A stretch of DNA of 64,000 nucleotides from Xestospongia muta (GCA_963693285.1 OY848925.1:1838932-1902931), one strand, 5' to 3'; positions 40,646-53,445 are shown, numbered from the stretch's first letter. Program-made: numbers and translations. Notes: generated from the letters alone by a model not told the origin.

Positions 40646-41608
40646 TCATCATCGTTAGCTCTTTTAGAAAACAGTAAAATACCAAGTGATTTCAGATTGC
40701 CATACATCCACACTGGCTATCGATCAGTCAATATCTCAACATGGACATGCTTTAAGTATATCTTTGTTGTCCACAATGACTGGGGAAATGTTTGGACTCA
40801 TTTTGTTACCTTTTGGATGTGGCTGGCATGGTTCTACTTTAAATCATACCAACTGGATTTCTCTGACCCTTTCTTGTATCCATTTCTCATTTTGTGGATT
40901 GGAGGATGTCTTTATGTTCTTGGTTCCAGTATAGCTCATGGATTTGCAAACAAATTACTTGCTTGGTTACACATACTATCAATGGTTGACTATGCTGGTA
41001 TCAGTCTGTATACATTTGGACTCAGTATGGCTCTTTACTTCTATGAAAGACCTGTTGTACATACTGTTGATGTAAGGATCTTTGAATACAAATGGGTGTT
41101 TGTTATAATGTATGTAACATTTGCAATGCTTGCTGTATCAATGTCCTCATTATCACGGTTTCAAAATCATAACAATGCCTCTCTTTATCGTGTAATTGGG
41201 TTTCTGCCTATTCATTTGACAGGAGTAATCCCTCTTGTTACCTGCTTATTAGTCTCCTTATGTACTTGTGATGATTGTGTATCAAACACTATACTTTTCC
41301 ACTGTTTGGGATTCATGTCATTACTTGCAGCAATATTTTTCTTTGTGACAAAAATCCCTTAAAAACTTAATCCAGGTAGATATGATTACTACTTTCAAAG
41401 TCATCAGCTTTTCCATATGCTTGTTGTTGTTAAGACCACCCTGATTTATTATTATATTCCTATTGATGCTTCCATTAGAAGAGCTGATCTTGAGCGGAAT
41501 GATTGTTGTTTGTCTAGTGCAGAGAGTGACCTTGTTCCATTTGCCTTTTTATTGTTCATGATTATCATTCTTGTGACTATTGTAAGTATTCTGAATCATC
41601 CAAAATGA
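40646..41608 (+). pseudogene. PAQR-A: PAQR receptor pseudogene (lost start, nonsense codon)
   Basis: Colinear with the intact PAQR gene at 55861 over its whole length of about 320 codons, with the family's SSIAH, DYAGI and HQLFH motifs. Two lesions: the position of the start codon reads GAG instead of ATG, and codon GAA is replaced by TAA at 41360-41362. The inverted copies in the two neighbouring pseudogenes still have GAA there. After the stop, the same frame continues cleanly to a TGA at 41606. With no in-frame ATG near the beginning, a full product is unlikely. The relative lack of other damage suggests recent loss. Confidence 0.8.
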
Positions 41609-41851
41609 AATGACAATAATGCTTATTATTCTCCACTGGTATTACCACATTTTATTGTGAAAGTTTAGGATGTATACATATAGGATCAACCTATTATTTT
41701 TCCACCAATATATGGGTCAGTGTAATAATATTATAATTAATAATAACATTGAAGTTATAAGTTAATTTCCATTTAACTTGGATGTGATCCACCAGGATCC
41801 GGAGTCTAATAGTTGTTGAAGCCGGATTATCTGTACTGAGTGCTGGAGCAA

Positions 41852-41853
<2 letters not shown>

Positions 41854-41899
<46 letters not shown>
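41854..41899. repeat. AT dinucleotide microsatellite
   Basis: About 23 uninterrupted AT units at the unit junction between PAQR-A and GR7. Confidence 0.95.
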
Positions 41900-41902
<3 letters not shown>

Positions 41903-42044
41903 ATCTAATAATGATTTTTTTAACTAATGATTCTTCACTTTTGACTCCAACTGTGATATTTTAGGAGTAATCCCTCTTGTTACCCGACTATCGGTCTGCT
42001 TATGTACTGGTGATGATAGTGTATTGGAGACTAATTTTAACACT

Positions 42045-42282
42045 CATGCGTTGCAAATGATGGTTATCTTTGCATCATTATATCCAGGTAGTATATCTCC
42101 TTCATCAATAGCCTTTTGTACACTATCTAGTGCTTCAATAGAATTGTATCGAGGTGATTTGGAGTAAACAAACAGAACTCCAAGACTATGGGAGATCCTT
42201 TAATAACTGACAATATGATACTGCTTATCCAAACAAATGTTAGCAACAAAAGACTTCTAGAAAGAGACATTTTTACTCGAAC
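42045..42282 (-). pseudogene. Relic of GR5 exon 1 downstream of GR7
   Basis: Aligns with GR5 exon 1 (36059-36283) from its donor end to the ATG. Indels disrupt the frame, for example one A is missing in the ggagatcc stretch near 42190. No other GR5 exon is nearby. Like GR5 exon 1 itself, it sits about 100-150 bp past the stop of a second-subfamily receptor. Confidence 0.75.
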
Positions 42283-42397
42283 ACTGAGCACATGTAATTA
42301 GACAGTGAAGTATATTAAAATCAAAATTAAAGTCAGTTAATAAAGGTTAATAAGTTAATTTCCGGTTAACTCGGATGTGATCCAGGAAGACTGGAGT

Positions 42398-45300
42398 CTA
42401 TTCACCAATAGTTGTTGGAGCCAGATTATCTGTACTGAGGGCCTAGAATAAGAAAGTATATACACATATGCAATTTAACAATGATTTTTATTACTACTGA
42501 ATTTTTCATTTCTGACTCCAACTGTGATATTTTAGCCTCCAGGTTACTGATGCGCATTTTATCATTAATCAAAGTAATAGCACCATTTTTTTCAATAATT
42601 ATACTGGTAGAAGAATCAGGATCAGTAAATATTTTATCACCATTGGGATCTTTGTAGAGACGAACCATCTAAAGGAATAATCATTTGTAAAAGCATTAAT
42701 AACTAGTATATTGGTTCTGTTGTATATACTGTACTTACTTTTGGTATAAATGTAGATGATAAAATAAAAAAACTATCTATTAAAAGAGCTCCAGAATAAT
42801 GTGCTTCACGAACATCGTTATATCCATCAACAACAAAAGAGAAAACAATCAACACTATTAAAACTATGCTCGTCACATAAATAATAGCTGTTATTTCTTT
42901 TGAGTCATTAAGTGGTTTGATATGAACTTTCCTTGTTTGAATGGCCAACACAAGAGCTGATAGTTGTATAACTCCAATATACAAGTACAAACAAATAAGC
43001 CAGGGTAATGCCTCAGGACGAACACATGTATAAATCCAGTTGTTGTGTTTAATTCCATCATCCTATCATCAAAAGATAATACTAGTACTCCAAGTTATAT
43101 AATAGTAACTTACATCAATTGTAAATGGTTTTTTCAAATTAGTGATCAAGTTTAGATCAAAGCGTGTAGCAGGGATAGCAAACCCTATTAGTAATAATAG
43201 TACCATCCCAATAGTAAGTACTGCAATAAAGATCAACAAATGCCAGTCAGTTATTGCCTGAAAGAGATACAGTAAAATTAAGACATTATATATATATATA
43301 TATATATGTAATAAATTATGTTAAAATTATACTTCTCCTTTGTAAGCAAGCTGTGTTACCAGTGGTATATTTTGATTTCTGAGAAGTTTACTTTTTTCTT
43401 TGTAGTAGGATTGTGAAAGATATAATATAATCTCCACACTTTAGCCAAAATAGTTGCAAATGCCAGTGTATATCCAAAGTTATCAAGAAAGACAATAATC
43501 TGCAATGTCAAGACAAGAAAGAAGTATTAACATTTTACAAATAAAAACCCAATGTTCACTTACATAACAAAATGCAGTCCAAACAATGAAGTCAGTTGAT
43601 GAATGGGTATGAAAAAATATTGATAAGAATATCATTGAGGTTCCAGCTAAGATGCAATAATTCAATGTTGGACTAGTCAAATGAATAACTCTGTAAATAT
43701 AAGAACAAGCTAATAATATGTAAATGAACAAATTTACTTACTTTCTGTTTCGAAACAATGTTGTGAAGACCAAACAAAAGATGGAAAAAAAAAGTCCCAC
43801 CAAACTTAACAAATAGAAAACAATAGTGAGTTCAATGCTTAGTCCAATAATGTCATTAATTGGCACTCCATCCCAAGGAATTCCATCTATTGAAATAACA
43901 TTTGTTCAAAAAATAATAATAATTTCATACCAGGAAAAACTGTAGAGTCATTTTCATTATTAACATATAAATAATTATAAGAAACAAAATCAGTAAATTC
44001 AGCAACTTGTACATATGAGCCTATTTATGTAGAGTGAGAAAACATTATTATCATATCAATACAAATTTACCACTCCTAAATTGCAAAATTCTGACAGACT
44101 TGTTCATACGTGTTCCATTTTCATTAAATTCAACCATTCCCTATTTTTTAAAGAAATCACTCAACTTTTAAAATCAAGAAACTACTCACAGACAGTCCAA
44201 AAAACTTGGTTTCTCCTAAGCTCTGATGTAGTATACAAGATGTGGTTGTACATGTGTATTCCCATTCAGATAAAGGTATTGTTTTGTTTCCATACTCTTC
44301 ACATCCAGTGACATTATTATCCTCTATACGTTTTATTGTCTTTTCTAAGGCAAAAGCCAAAGCCCATACTGCATCATAAACAATATGTGCCGAATATGTT
44401 TCATTATATCCTGTATTAGTAAGTCTTTGACGATATATTCTTTGAAATGTATTGTAAGACTGACGTAATGATACAATGTGAATCATATTAATATATTTAA
44501 TGATCCTGTGACTTACTAGCTCTCCAACTGTTTTTTTGTTACGATCTTTTGCAATTGGGTATTGCTGTACAGTTAAAGATTTTTCTAACACATCAGCCAA
44601 GTCTATATTACAACACGTGAAGTTATCACTTCTTTTATTCCACCATTTAGCACTATACCATCCAAATAAAAGCCATCGATAATTTCTGCCATATAATCCA
44701 AGCATATGAGCCTACAATAATGACAACATTAGAGCTTTTGTTTATTATGTTCAATACTTACTTGGCAAATAATTTGTCGTGCTTTATCTTCATACATATT
44801 TAAAAAGAAGATTCTAGCACCTTCAGGCTGTGTAATACAAGAATTATATAATCATTAATCATTGTTCATTTTATATCACGTACAAATATGCCATTTTTTG
44901 TAGCAGGATCCTCATTTGTAAGAATATCTTCAGACTCTAGAACAGTTATATTTTCTGCTTTTAACAAAGTAGTTATAACTTCCTTGTTCTGGAAATTAGA
45001 CAAGAAATGAATATACACAAACATTATAATTATTAGCAATATTATACATACTTTGATAAAAATAGGCTCAACTTGGGTAATAATGGATACTTGTTTCCAT
45101 CCATAGTGTAAGACTGTTCCCACTATAGCTAAGAGGTTATTCTCTTCAGTTGGATGTAAACGAAAGAAATTGTGATAATAGTCTCGTAAATTTAATGATG
45201 ATGATGATGATACATATCCAATCTAAATAGAACAAAATGATGATATATACATCAAGTGTGATGATTGATACTATCATGATATGTTTTGTACATTTGATAA

Positions 45301-46420
45301 CATTTAACAACACTGCGCAATATCAATTGGTTAAACTGATTGTTGATGTGTTGACTAATGAATGAATGAATAGGATGATAATTTAACATGTATCAAGACT
45401 TTTCTCTAAGAAAATTATAATTGAATTTACTATGATGCATGTAGATAGTTCCGATATATCTTGTATAATATGACACTATATATTTATTTCCATATTAATT
45501 TGATCACACTAAACAGAAATGTGATATCAGGCAAAAATCTCGAAGTATAGCTAATCTTTTGAACAAACATGATCAGTTCACAATACATTGTGAACTGATC
45601 ATGTTATCACCTTCTTATCAAATGTCATGTTATAACCTTCTTATCAAATGTCATGTTATAACCTTCTTATCAAATATCAAACACCTGATAGAAAGGAATT
45701 CTGTGGGAGACATCTAATTCTTTCATAACAAAAACACTGAGTAAGATCCTATATCACGTCTAAATAAATTATAATTACTGCCTGTCATGCTACTCCAAAG
45801 CAATCAAAATAGATCTTTTCCATTGGTAAATTACTAGCATTAATGAGGCTATTCTTTGCACACAACTAGTATGAAAAAGATTGAATTAGTGTGTGTTTGA
45901 ATGATAACATTGTACTCTTATTAACTATACCAGTGGAAGTCCCCAGAAACTGCTGAGTTCGGCAACAGGCTCAGTAGCAGTAGAGCAGCCAGCTCCAATA
46001 ATTGCAATAATGCCAGGACATTGTTGACGAACATGATTTAAAAAGAAAGACAATGATGTCTCTCGATCACACTATAAGAAAATGAGAATGATTTATTGTT
46101 TTGCATGTTAAGATTTTATTAGTAAGCATATTATGTCAACAAATATACTATATATGTCATACCTTTGTATCTTTGATTGCTGAATAACTCAATGTGTAGT
46201 CTTTCAAAATACTGTTGTTGGCATTGATCCTTTCTAATGCTATCATTGAGCCAACAACACTTCCAAGAGAGTTAAATGCTGCTCCTGAAGAACCCATAAA
46301 CAAAAATTTGAGATTTGTTTTGTTATTTTGTGGACATTCTGCTAATGATTGCCAAGGTAAAATTTGTCCTGAAGGAGAATGACAAAAGACCAAGAGACAA
46401 AACCACAACAAGACTTTCAT
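42398..46420 (-). CDS. GR7: second-subfamily GABA-B-like class C GPCR
   Basis: Copy of GR6 with the same 16-exon plan and all exons open. The protein begins MKVLLWFCLLVFC, has the GAGCSTATEP loop, seven helices, and a heptad tail ISNLEAKISQLESEM, and ends ALSTDNLAPTTIGE. Compared with GR6 it has IHLTSP for IRLTSP after helix 1 and several changes in helix 6. It is nearly identical, introns included, to GR8. Intron 12 carries a 21 bp stray piece of a receptor exon 2 (about 43356-43376) and a TA microsatellite. Function is inferred from family only; ligand unknown. Confidence 0.87.
45566..45605. repeat. Palindrome in GR7 intron 2
   Basis: aacatgatcagttcacaat and its complement meet at 45585; a copy lies in the same intron of GR8 at 51548-51587. 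It is followed by three tandem copies of a 26 bp unit (ttataaccttcttatcaaat plus gtcatg), about 45604-45681. Confidence 0.85.
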
Positions 46421-46581
46421 TGCTGCAGTTAGATTAACTCGTACTGGATCACTTTATTCTTACGTATAACAATTTTATAGACAGAATTAACGTTAATTAA
46501 TAGGGTCATCATAAAATTTGTACATGTAGGCTTCCGGTCTAGTCATCAGGGTTGCTTTGTAGATGCAATTTTGGAGTGACT
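46421..46581. promoter_or_regulatory. Divergent intergenic region, GR7 and PAQR-B
   Basis: About 160 bp between the GR7 start and the old PAQR-B start. It keeps the ttaattaatag core seen beside GR6 and GR8. The part nearest PAQR-B (cttccggtc...) is also conserved upstream of the intact PAQR gene at 55861. Confidence 0.4.
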
Positions 46582-47465
46582 ATGTTAATATATCTTCTCA
46601 ATGCTAGTAAAACGCCAAGCGATTTCAGAGAGCCCCACATCCATACTGACTATTGACCAGTCAATATTTCAACATGGAAGTGCATCAAGTATATCTTTGT
46701 TGCCCACAACAAATGGGGAAATTTTTGGACTCATTTTGTTACCTTTTGGATGTGGCTGGCATTGCTCTACTTTAAATCATGCCAACTGGAGGATGTTCGT
46801 GTGTTCTTGGCTCATGCAACATATCACTTGCATGCTTACATATGCTATCAATGGTCGACTATGCTGGTATCAGTCTGTATACATTTGGACTCAGTACGGC
46901 CTTTACTTCTATGATAATCATGAACAATAAGAAAGTAAATGGAATGAGGACACTTTCTACACTAGATAAAAAGTAATCATTCCACTCACGAGCAGCTCTA
47001 TAATGGACTCGTCAATAGGAATACAATAATAAACCCGGGTGGTCTTAACAACAACAAGCATATGGAAAAGCTGATGACTTTTGAAAGTAGCAGTCATATC
47101 TACCTGGTTCAATTTTTCAGGGATTTTTGTCACAAAGAAAAACGTTGCTGCAAACAATAACATGAATGTCGAACAGTGGAAAGTGTAGTCTCCAATACAC
47201 ACTCATTACCAGTACATAAGCAGACCAATAGGCACATAACAAGAGTGAATGCTCCTGTCAAATGAATAGGCAGAAATCAAATTACATGATAAAGAGAAGC
47301 ATTGTTACCATTTTGAAACCGTAACAACAAGGACATTGATACAGCAAGCATTGGAAATATTACATATGTTATAAGAAACACCATTTGTATTCAAAGATCC
47401 TTACATCAACAGTATATACAACAGGTCTTGACTGTTGTAGCAATTCTGAATGCATCAAAAATGAA
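46582..47465 (+). pseudogene. PAQR-B: PAQR pseudogene with inverted C-terminal half
   Basis: The N-terminal part (plus strand, 46582 to about 46925) starts at the ATG equivalent to the intact PAQR gene. It has a TGA at 46654-46656 where that gene has CGA, and a deletion after the third motif block. The C-terminal part then follows on the minus strand (about 47465 down to 46957), with FFVTKIPEKLNQ, KSHQLFHMLVVVKTT and a frameshift in the last block. So the second half has been flipped in place. PAQR-C carries the same lesions, so they predate the last unit duplication. Confidence 0.8.
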
Positions 47466-47469
47466 ACGA

Positions 47470-48369
47470 CAATAATGCTTATTATTCTCCACTGATATTA
47501 CTACATTTTATTATTAAAACTCAGGGATATATACATATAGGATAAATCTACTATTTTTCCACTAACATATGGGTCAGTGTAGTATAATGTATAATTAATA
47601 ATGACATTAAAGGACAAAACTACAGGATATTAAAGGTAATAACTTAACTGATGTTATGAAATTGATGAGGGATTTAGCATCTTTGGCAGTACAATGGAAA
47701 GAAAAAGAAACTATAGAGAGGGTGTGTCCACTAAATGTCATTACATCATTATGATACATATAGGATCAATCTATTCTTTTTCCACCAGTATTGGGTCAGT
47801 GTGACATACACAATACAAGAGCAAGATTAATGGTTTATATGTATATGCAATCCAACAATGATTTTTTAAACTAATGATTCTTCACTTTTGACTCCAACTG
47901 TGATATTTTAGGAGTAATCCCTCTTGTTACCCGACTATTGGTCTGCTTATGTACTGGCATACTGATAGTGTATTGGAGACTAATTTTAACCATCATGAGT
48001 TGCAAATGATGGTTATCTTTGCATCAATTTCTGCAGTTATTTCTAGCTAATATCCAGGAGTACATCTCCTTCATCAATAACCTTTTGTACACTATTTAGT
48101 GCTTCAGTAGAATTGTATCGAGGTGAGTTGGAGTAAACAAACAGAACTCCAAGACTATGAGGAGATCCTTTGATAACTGGCAATATGATACCGCTTATCC
48201 TAACAAACGTTAGCAACAAAAGACTTTTAGAGACAGACATTTTTACTCGAACACTGAGCACATGTAATTAGACAGTGGAGTATATTAAAATCAAATATTA
48301 AAGTCAGTTAATAAAAGTTAATAAGTTAATTTCCGGTTAACTAGGATGTGATCCAGGAAAGACTGGAGT
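47470..48369. other. Unit junction with several relics
   Basis: Contains a copy of the first half of the unidentified coding fragment (about 47630-47758), a short piece matching the 3' flank of GR4 (about 47798-47842), a coiled-coil-exon relic fused to a PAQR fragment (about 47880-47985), and a relic of GR5 exon 1 (listed separately). No intact gene. Confidence 0.65.
48018..48240 (-). pseudogene. Relic of GR5 exon 1 downstream of GR8
   Basis: Second stranded copy of GR5 exon 1, closer to the original than the one at 42045-42282. It keeps the ATG, MSVSKSLLLLTFV and the SPHSLGVLFVYSNS stretch. A deletion in the tatccaggagtac region then shifts the frame into a stop. The other exons are missing. 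Confidence 0.77.
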
Positions 48370-49258
48370 CTATTCAGTAATAGTTGTTGGAGCCAGATTA
48401 TCTGTACTGAGTGCCTACAATAAGAAAGTATATACACATATGCAATTTAACAATGATTTTTATTACTAATGAATTCTTCATTTTAGATTCCAACTCTGAT
48501 ATTTTAGCCTCCAGGTTACTAATGCACATTTTATCATTAATCCAAGTAATAGCACCATTTTTTCCAATAATTATACTGGTAGAAGAATCAGGATCAGTAA
48601 ATATTTTATCACCATTGGGATCTTTGTAGAGACGAACCATCTAAAAGAATAATCATTTGTAAAAGCATTAATAACTAGTATATTGGTTCTGTTGTATGTA
48701 CTGTACTTACTTTTGGTATAAATATACATGATAAAATAAAAAAACTATCTATTAAAAGAGCTCCAGAATAATGTGCTTCACGAACATCGTTATATCCCTC
48801 AACAACAAAAGAGAAAACAATCAACGCTATTAAAACTATGCTCGTCACATAAATAATAGCTGTTATTTCTTTTGAGTCATTAAGTGGTTTGATATGAACT
48901 TTCCTTGTTTGAATGGCCAACACAAGAGCTGCTAGTTGTATAACTCCAATATACAAGTACAAACAAATATGCCAGGGTAATGCCTCAGGACGAATACATG
49001 TATAAATCCAGTTGCTGTGTTTAATCCCATCATCCTATCATCAAAAGATAATACTAGTACTCCAAGTTATATAATAATAACTTACATCAATTGTAAATGG
49101 TTTTTTCAAATTAATGATCAAGTTTGGATCAAAGCGTGTAGCAGGGATAGCAAACCCTATTAGTAATAATAGTACCATCCCAATAGTAAGTACTGCAATA
49201 AAGATCAACAAATGCCAGTCAGTTATTGCCTGAAAGAGAAACAGTATTATTAAGACAT

Positions 49259-49292
<34 letters not shown>

Positions 49293-52200
49293 ATAAATTA
49301 TGTTGAAATTATACTTCTCCTTTGTAAGCAAGCTGTGTTACCAGTGGTATATTTTGATTTCTGAGAAGTTTACTTTTTTCTTTGTAGTAGGATTGTGAAA
49401 GATATAATATAATCTCCACACTTTAGCCAAAATAGTTGCAAATGCCAGTGTATATCCAAAGTTATCAAGAAAGACAATAATCTGCAATGCCAAGACAAGA
49501 AAGAAGTATTAACATTTTAGAAATAAAAACCCAATGTTCACTTACATAACAAAATGCAGTCCAAACAATGAAGTCAGTTGATGAATGGGTATGAAAAAAT
49601 ATTGATAAGAATATCATTGAGGTTCCAGCTAAGATGCAATAATTCAATGTTGGACTACTCAAATGAATAACTCTGTAAATATAAGAACAAGCTAATAATA
49701 TGTAAATGAACAAATTTACTTACTTTCTGTTTCGAAACAATATTGTGAAGACCAAACAAAAGATGGAAAAAAAAAGTCCCACCAAACTTAACAAATAGAA
49801 AACAATAGTGAGTTCAATGCTTAGTCCAATAATGTCATTAATTGGCACTCCATCCCAAGGAATTCCATCTATTGAAATAACATTTGTTCAAAAAATAATA
49901 ATAATTTCATACCAGGAAAAACTGTAGAGTCATTTTCATTATTAACATATAAATAATTATAAGAAACAAAATCAGTAAATTCAGCAACTTGTACATATGA
50001 GCCTATTTATGTAGAGTGAGAAAACATTATTATCATATCAATACAAATTTACCACTCCTAAATTGCAAAATTCTGACAGACTTGTTCATACGTGTTCCAT
50101 TTTCATTAAATTCAACCATTCCCTATTTTTTAAAGAAATCACTCAACTTTTAAAATCAAGAAACTACTCACAGACAGTCCAAAAAACTTGGTTTCTCCTA
50201 AGCTCTGATGTAGTATACAAGATGTGGTTGTACATGTGTATTCCCACTCAGATAAAGGTATTGTTTTGTTTCCATACTCTTCACATCCAGTGACATTATT
50301 ATCCTCTATACGTTTTATTGTCTTTTCTAAGGCAAAAGCCAAAGCCCATACTGCATCATAAACAATATGTGCCGAATATGTTTCATTATATCCTGTATTA
50401 GTAAGTCTTTGACGATATATTCTTTGAAATGTATTGTAAGACTGACGTAATGATACAATGTGAATCATATTAATATATTTAATGATCCTGTGACTTACTA
50501 GCTCTCCAACTGTTTTCTTGTTACGATCTTTTGCAATTGGGTATTGCTGTACAGTTAAAGATTTTTCTAACACATCAGCCAAGTCTATATTACAACACGT
50601 GAAGTTATCACTTCTTTTATTCCACCATTTAGCACTATACCATCCAAATAAAAGCCATCGATAATTTCTGCCATATAATCCAAGCATATGAGCCTACAAT
50701 AATGACAACATTAGAGCTTTTGTTTATTATGTTCAATACTTACTTGGCAAATAATTTGTCGTGCTTTATCTTCATACATATTTAAAAAGAAGATTCTAGC
50801 ACCTTCAGGCTGTGTAATACAAGAATTATATAATCATTAATCATTGTTCATTTTATATCACGTACAAATATGCCATTTTTTGTAGCAGGATCCTCATTTG
50901 TAAGAATATCTTCAGGCTCTAGAACAGTTATATTTTCTGCTTTTAACAAAGTAGTTATAACTTCCTTGTTCTGGAAATTAGACAAGAAATGAATATACAC
51001 AAACATTATAATTATTAGCAATATTATACATACTTTGATAAAAATAGGCTCAACTTGGGTAATAATGGATACTTGTTTCCATCCATAGTGTAAGACTGTT
51101 CCCACTATAGCTAAGAGGTTATTCTCTTCAGTTGGATGTAAACGAAAGAAATTGTGATAATAGTCTCGTAAATTTAATGATGATGATGATGATACATATC
51201 CAATCTAAATAGAACAAAATGATGATATATACATCAAGTGTGATGATTGATACTATCATGATATGTTTTGTACATTTGATATCATTTAACAACACTGCGC
51301 AATATCAATTGGTTAAACTGATTGTTGATGTGTTGACTAATGAATGAATGAATAGGATGATAATTTAACATGTATCAAGACTTTTCTCTAAGAAAATTAT
51401 AATTGAATTTACTATGATGCATGTAGATAGTTCCGATATATCTTGTATAATATGACACTATATATTTATTTCCATATTAATTTGATCACACTAAACAGAA
51501 ATGTGATATCAGGCAAAAATCTCGAAGTATAGCTAATCTTTTGAACAAACATGATCAGTTCACAATACATTGTGAACTGATCATGTTATCACCTTCTTAT
51601 CAAATGTCATGTTATAACCTTCTTATCAAATGTCATGTTATAACCTTCTTATCAAATATCAAACACCTGATAGAAAGGAATTCTGTGGGAGACATCTAAT
51701 TCTTTCATAACAAAAGCACTGAGTAAGATCCTATATCACGTCTAAATAAATTATAATTACTGCCTGTCATGCTACTCCAAAGCAATCAAAATAGATCTTT
51801 TCCATTGGTAAATTACTAGCATTAAATGAGGCTATTCTTTGCACACAACTAGTATGAAAAAGATTGAATTAGTGTGTGTTTGAATGATAACATTGTACTC
51901 TTATTAACTATACCAGTGGAAGTCCCCAGAAACTGCTGAGTTCGGCAACAGGCTCAGTAGCAGTAGAGCAGCCAGCTCCAATAATTGCAATAATGCCAGG
52001 ACATTGTTGACGAACATGATTTAAAAAGAAAGACAATGATGTCTCTCGATCACACTATAAGAAAATGAGAATGATTTGTTGTTTTGCATGTTAAGATTTT
52101 ATTAGTAAGCATATTATGTCAACAAATATACTATATATGTCATACCTTTGTATCTTTGATTGCTGAATAACTCAATGTGTGGTCTTTCAAAATACTGTTG

Positions 52201-52403
52201 TTGGCATTGATCCTTTCTAATGCTATCATTGAGCCAACAACACTTCCAAGAGAGTTAAATGCTGCTCCTGAAGAACCCATAAACAAAAATTTGAGATTTG
52301 TTTTGTTATTTTGTGGACATTCTGCTAATGATTGCCAAGGTAAAATTTGTCCTGAAGGAGAATGACAAAAGACCAAGAGACAAAACCACAACAAGACTTT
52401 CAT
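48370..52403 (-). CDS. GR8: second-subfamily GABA-B-like class C GPCR
   Basis: Third array-2 receptor, about 5.98 kb from GR7 and almost identical to it through exons and introns; the segment covering exons 6-7 has the same 182-codon translation in both. All exons appear open. It begins MKVLLWFCLLVFC, has a Venus-flytrap domain, seven helices, and a heptad tail ISNLEAKISELESKM, and ends ALSTDNLAPTTITE. One notable change from GR6 and GR7 is MCISN for MRISN just before the coiled coil. It is head-to-head with PAQR-C. Confidence 0.87.
49262..49290. repeat. TA microsatellite in GR8 intron 12
   Basis: About 14 TA units; the same site in GR7 (about 43287-43309) is shorter, and GR6 has none. Confidence 0.9.
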
Positions 52404-52563
52404 TGCTGCAGTTAGATTAACTCGTACTGGATCACTTTATTCTTACGTATAACAATTTTATAGACAGAACTAACGTTAATTAATAGGGTCATCATAAATT
52501 TATACATGTAGGCTTCCGGTCTAGTCATCAGGGTTGCTTTGTAGATGCAATTTTGGAGTGACA
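52404..52563. promoter_or_regulatory. Divergent intergenic region, GR8 and PAQR-C
   Basis: Near-copy of the region between GR7 and PAQR-B, with the conserved ttaattaatag core. It probably contains the GR8 promoter; whether it still drives PAQR-C cannot be told. Confidence 0.4.
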
Positions 52564-53445
52564 ATGTTAATATATCTTCTCAATGCTAGTGAAACCTCAA
52601 GCGATTTCAGGGAGCCCCACATCCATACTGACTATTGACCAGTCAATATTTCAACATGGAAGTGCATCAAATATATCTTTGTTGTCCACAACAACTGGGG
52701 AAATTTTTGGACTCATTTTGTTACCTTTTAGATGTGGCTGGCATGGTTCTACTTTAAATTATACCAACTGGAGGATGTTCGTATGTTCTTGGCTCATGCA
52801 ACATATCACTTGCATGCTTACATATGCTATCAATGGTTGACTATGCTGGTATCAGTCTGTATACATTTGGACTCATTACGGCCCTTTACTTCTATGATAA
52901 TCATGAACAATAAGAAAGTAAATGGAATGAGAACACTTTCTACACTAGATAAAAAGCAATCATTCCACTCACGAGCAGCTCTATAATGGACTCGTCAATA
53001 GGAATACAATAATAAACCAGGGTGGTCTTAACAACAACAAGCATATGGAAAAGCTGATGACTTTTGAAAGTAGCAGTCATATCTACCTGGTTCAATTTTT
53101 CAGGGATTTTTGTCACAAAGAAAAACGTTGCTGCAAACAATAACATGAATGTCGAACAGTGGAAAGTGTAGTCTCCAATACACACACTCATTACCAGTAC
53201 ATAAGCAGACCAATAGGCACATAACAAGAGTGAATGCTCCTGTCAAATGAATAGGCAGAAATCAAATTACATGATAAAGAGAATCATTGTTATGATTTTG
53301 AAACCGTAACAACAAGGACATTGATACAGCAAGCATTGGAAATATTACATATGTTATAAGAAACACCATTTGTATTCAAAGATCCCTACATCAACAGTAT
53401 GGACAACAAGTCTTGACTGTTGTAGCAATTCTGAATGCATCAAAA
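52564..53445 (+). pseudogene. PAQR-C: PAQR pseudogene with inverted C-terminal half
   Basis: Same structure as PAQR-B: N-terminal half on plus with a TGA at 52636-52638, the same deletion, then the C-terminal half inverted on minus (about 53445 down to 52940). The shared TGA, deletion and inversion show a common broken ancestor. Confidence 0.8.

Larger units (their letters stand above)
41609..42397. other. Unit junction with GR tail, PAQR and GR5-exon-1 relics
   Basis: From left to right: a relic of the last receptor exon (about 41770-41853), an AT microsatellite, and a relic of the coiled-coil exon (about 41930-41963). The last is fused directly to a PAQR fragment (about 41963-42035). A broken copy of GR5 exon 1 follows at about 42045-42282. 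This is the scar of the array-2 duplication joint. Confidence 0.7.

Noticed and set aside
40686..40934. Second plus-strand frame overlapping PAQR-A
   Set aside because: Out-of-frame shadow of the PAQR reading frame; the same shadow appears at 46601, 52583 and 55880.
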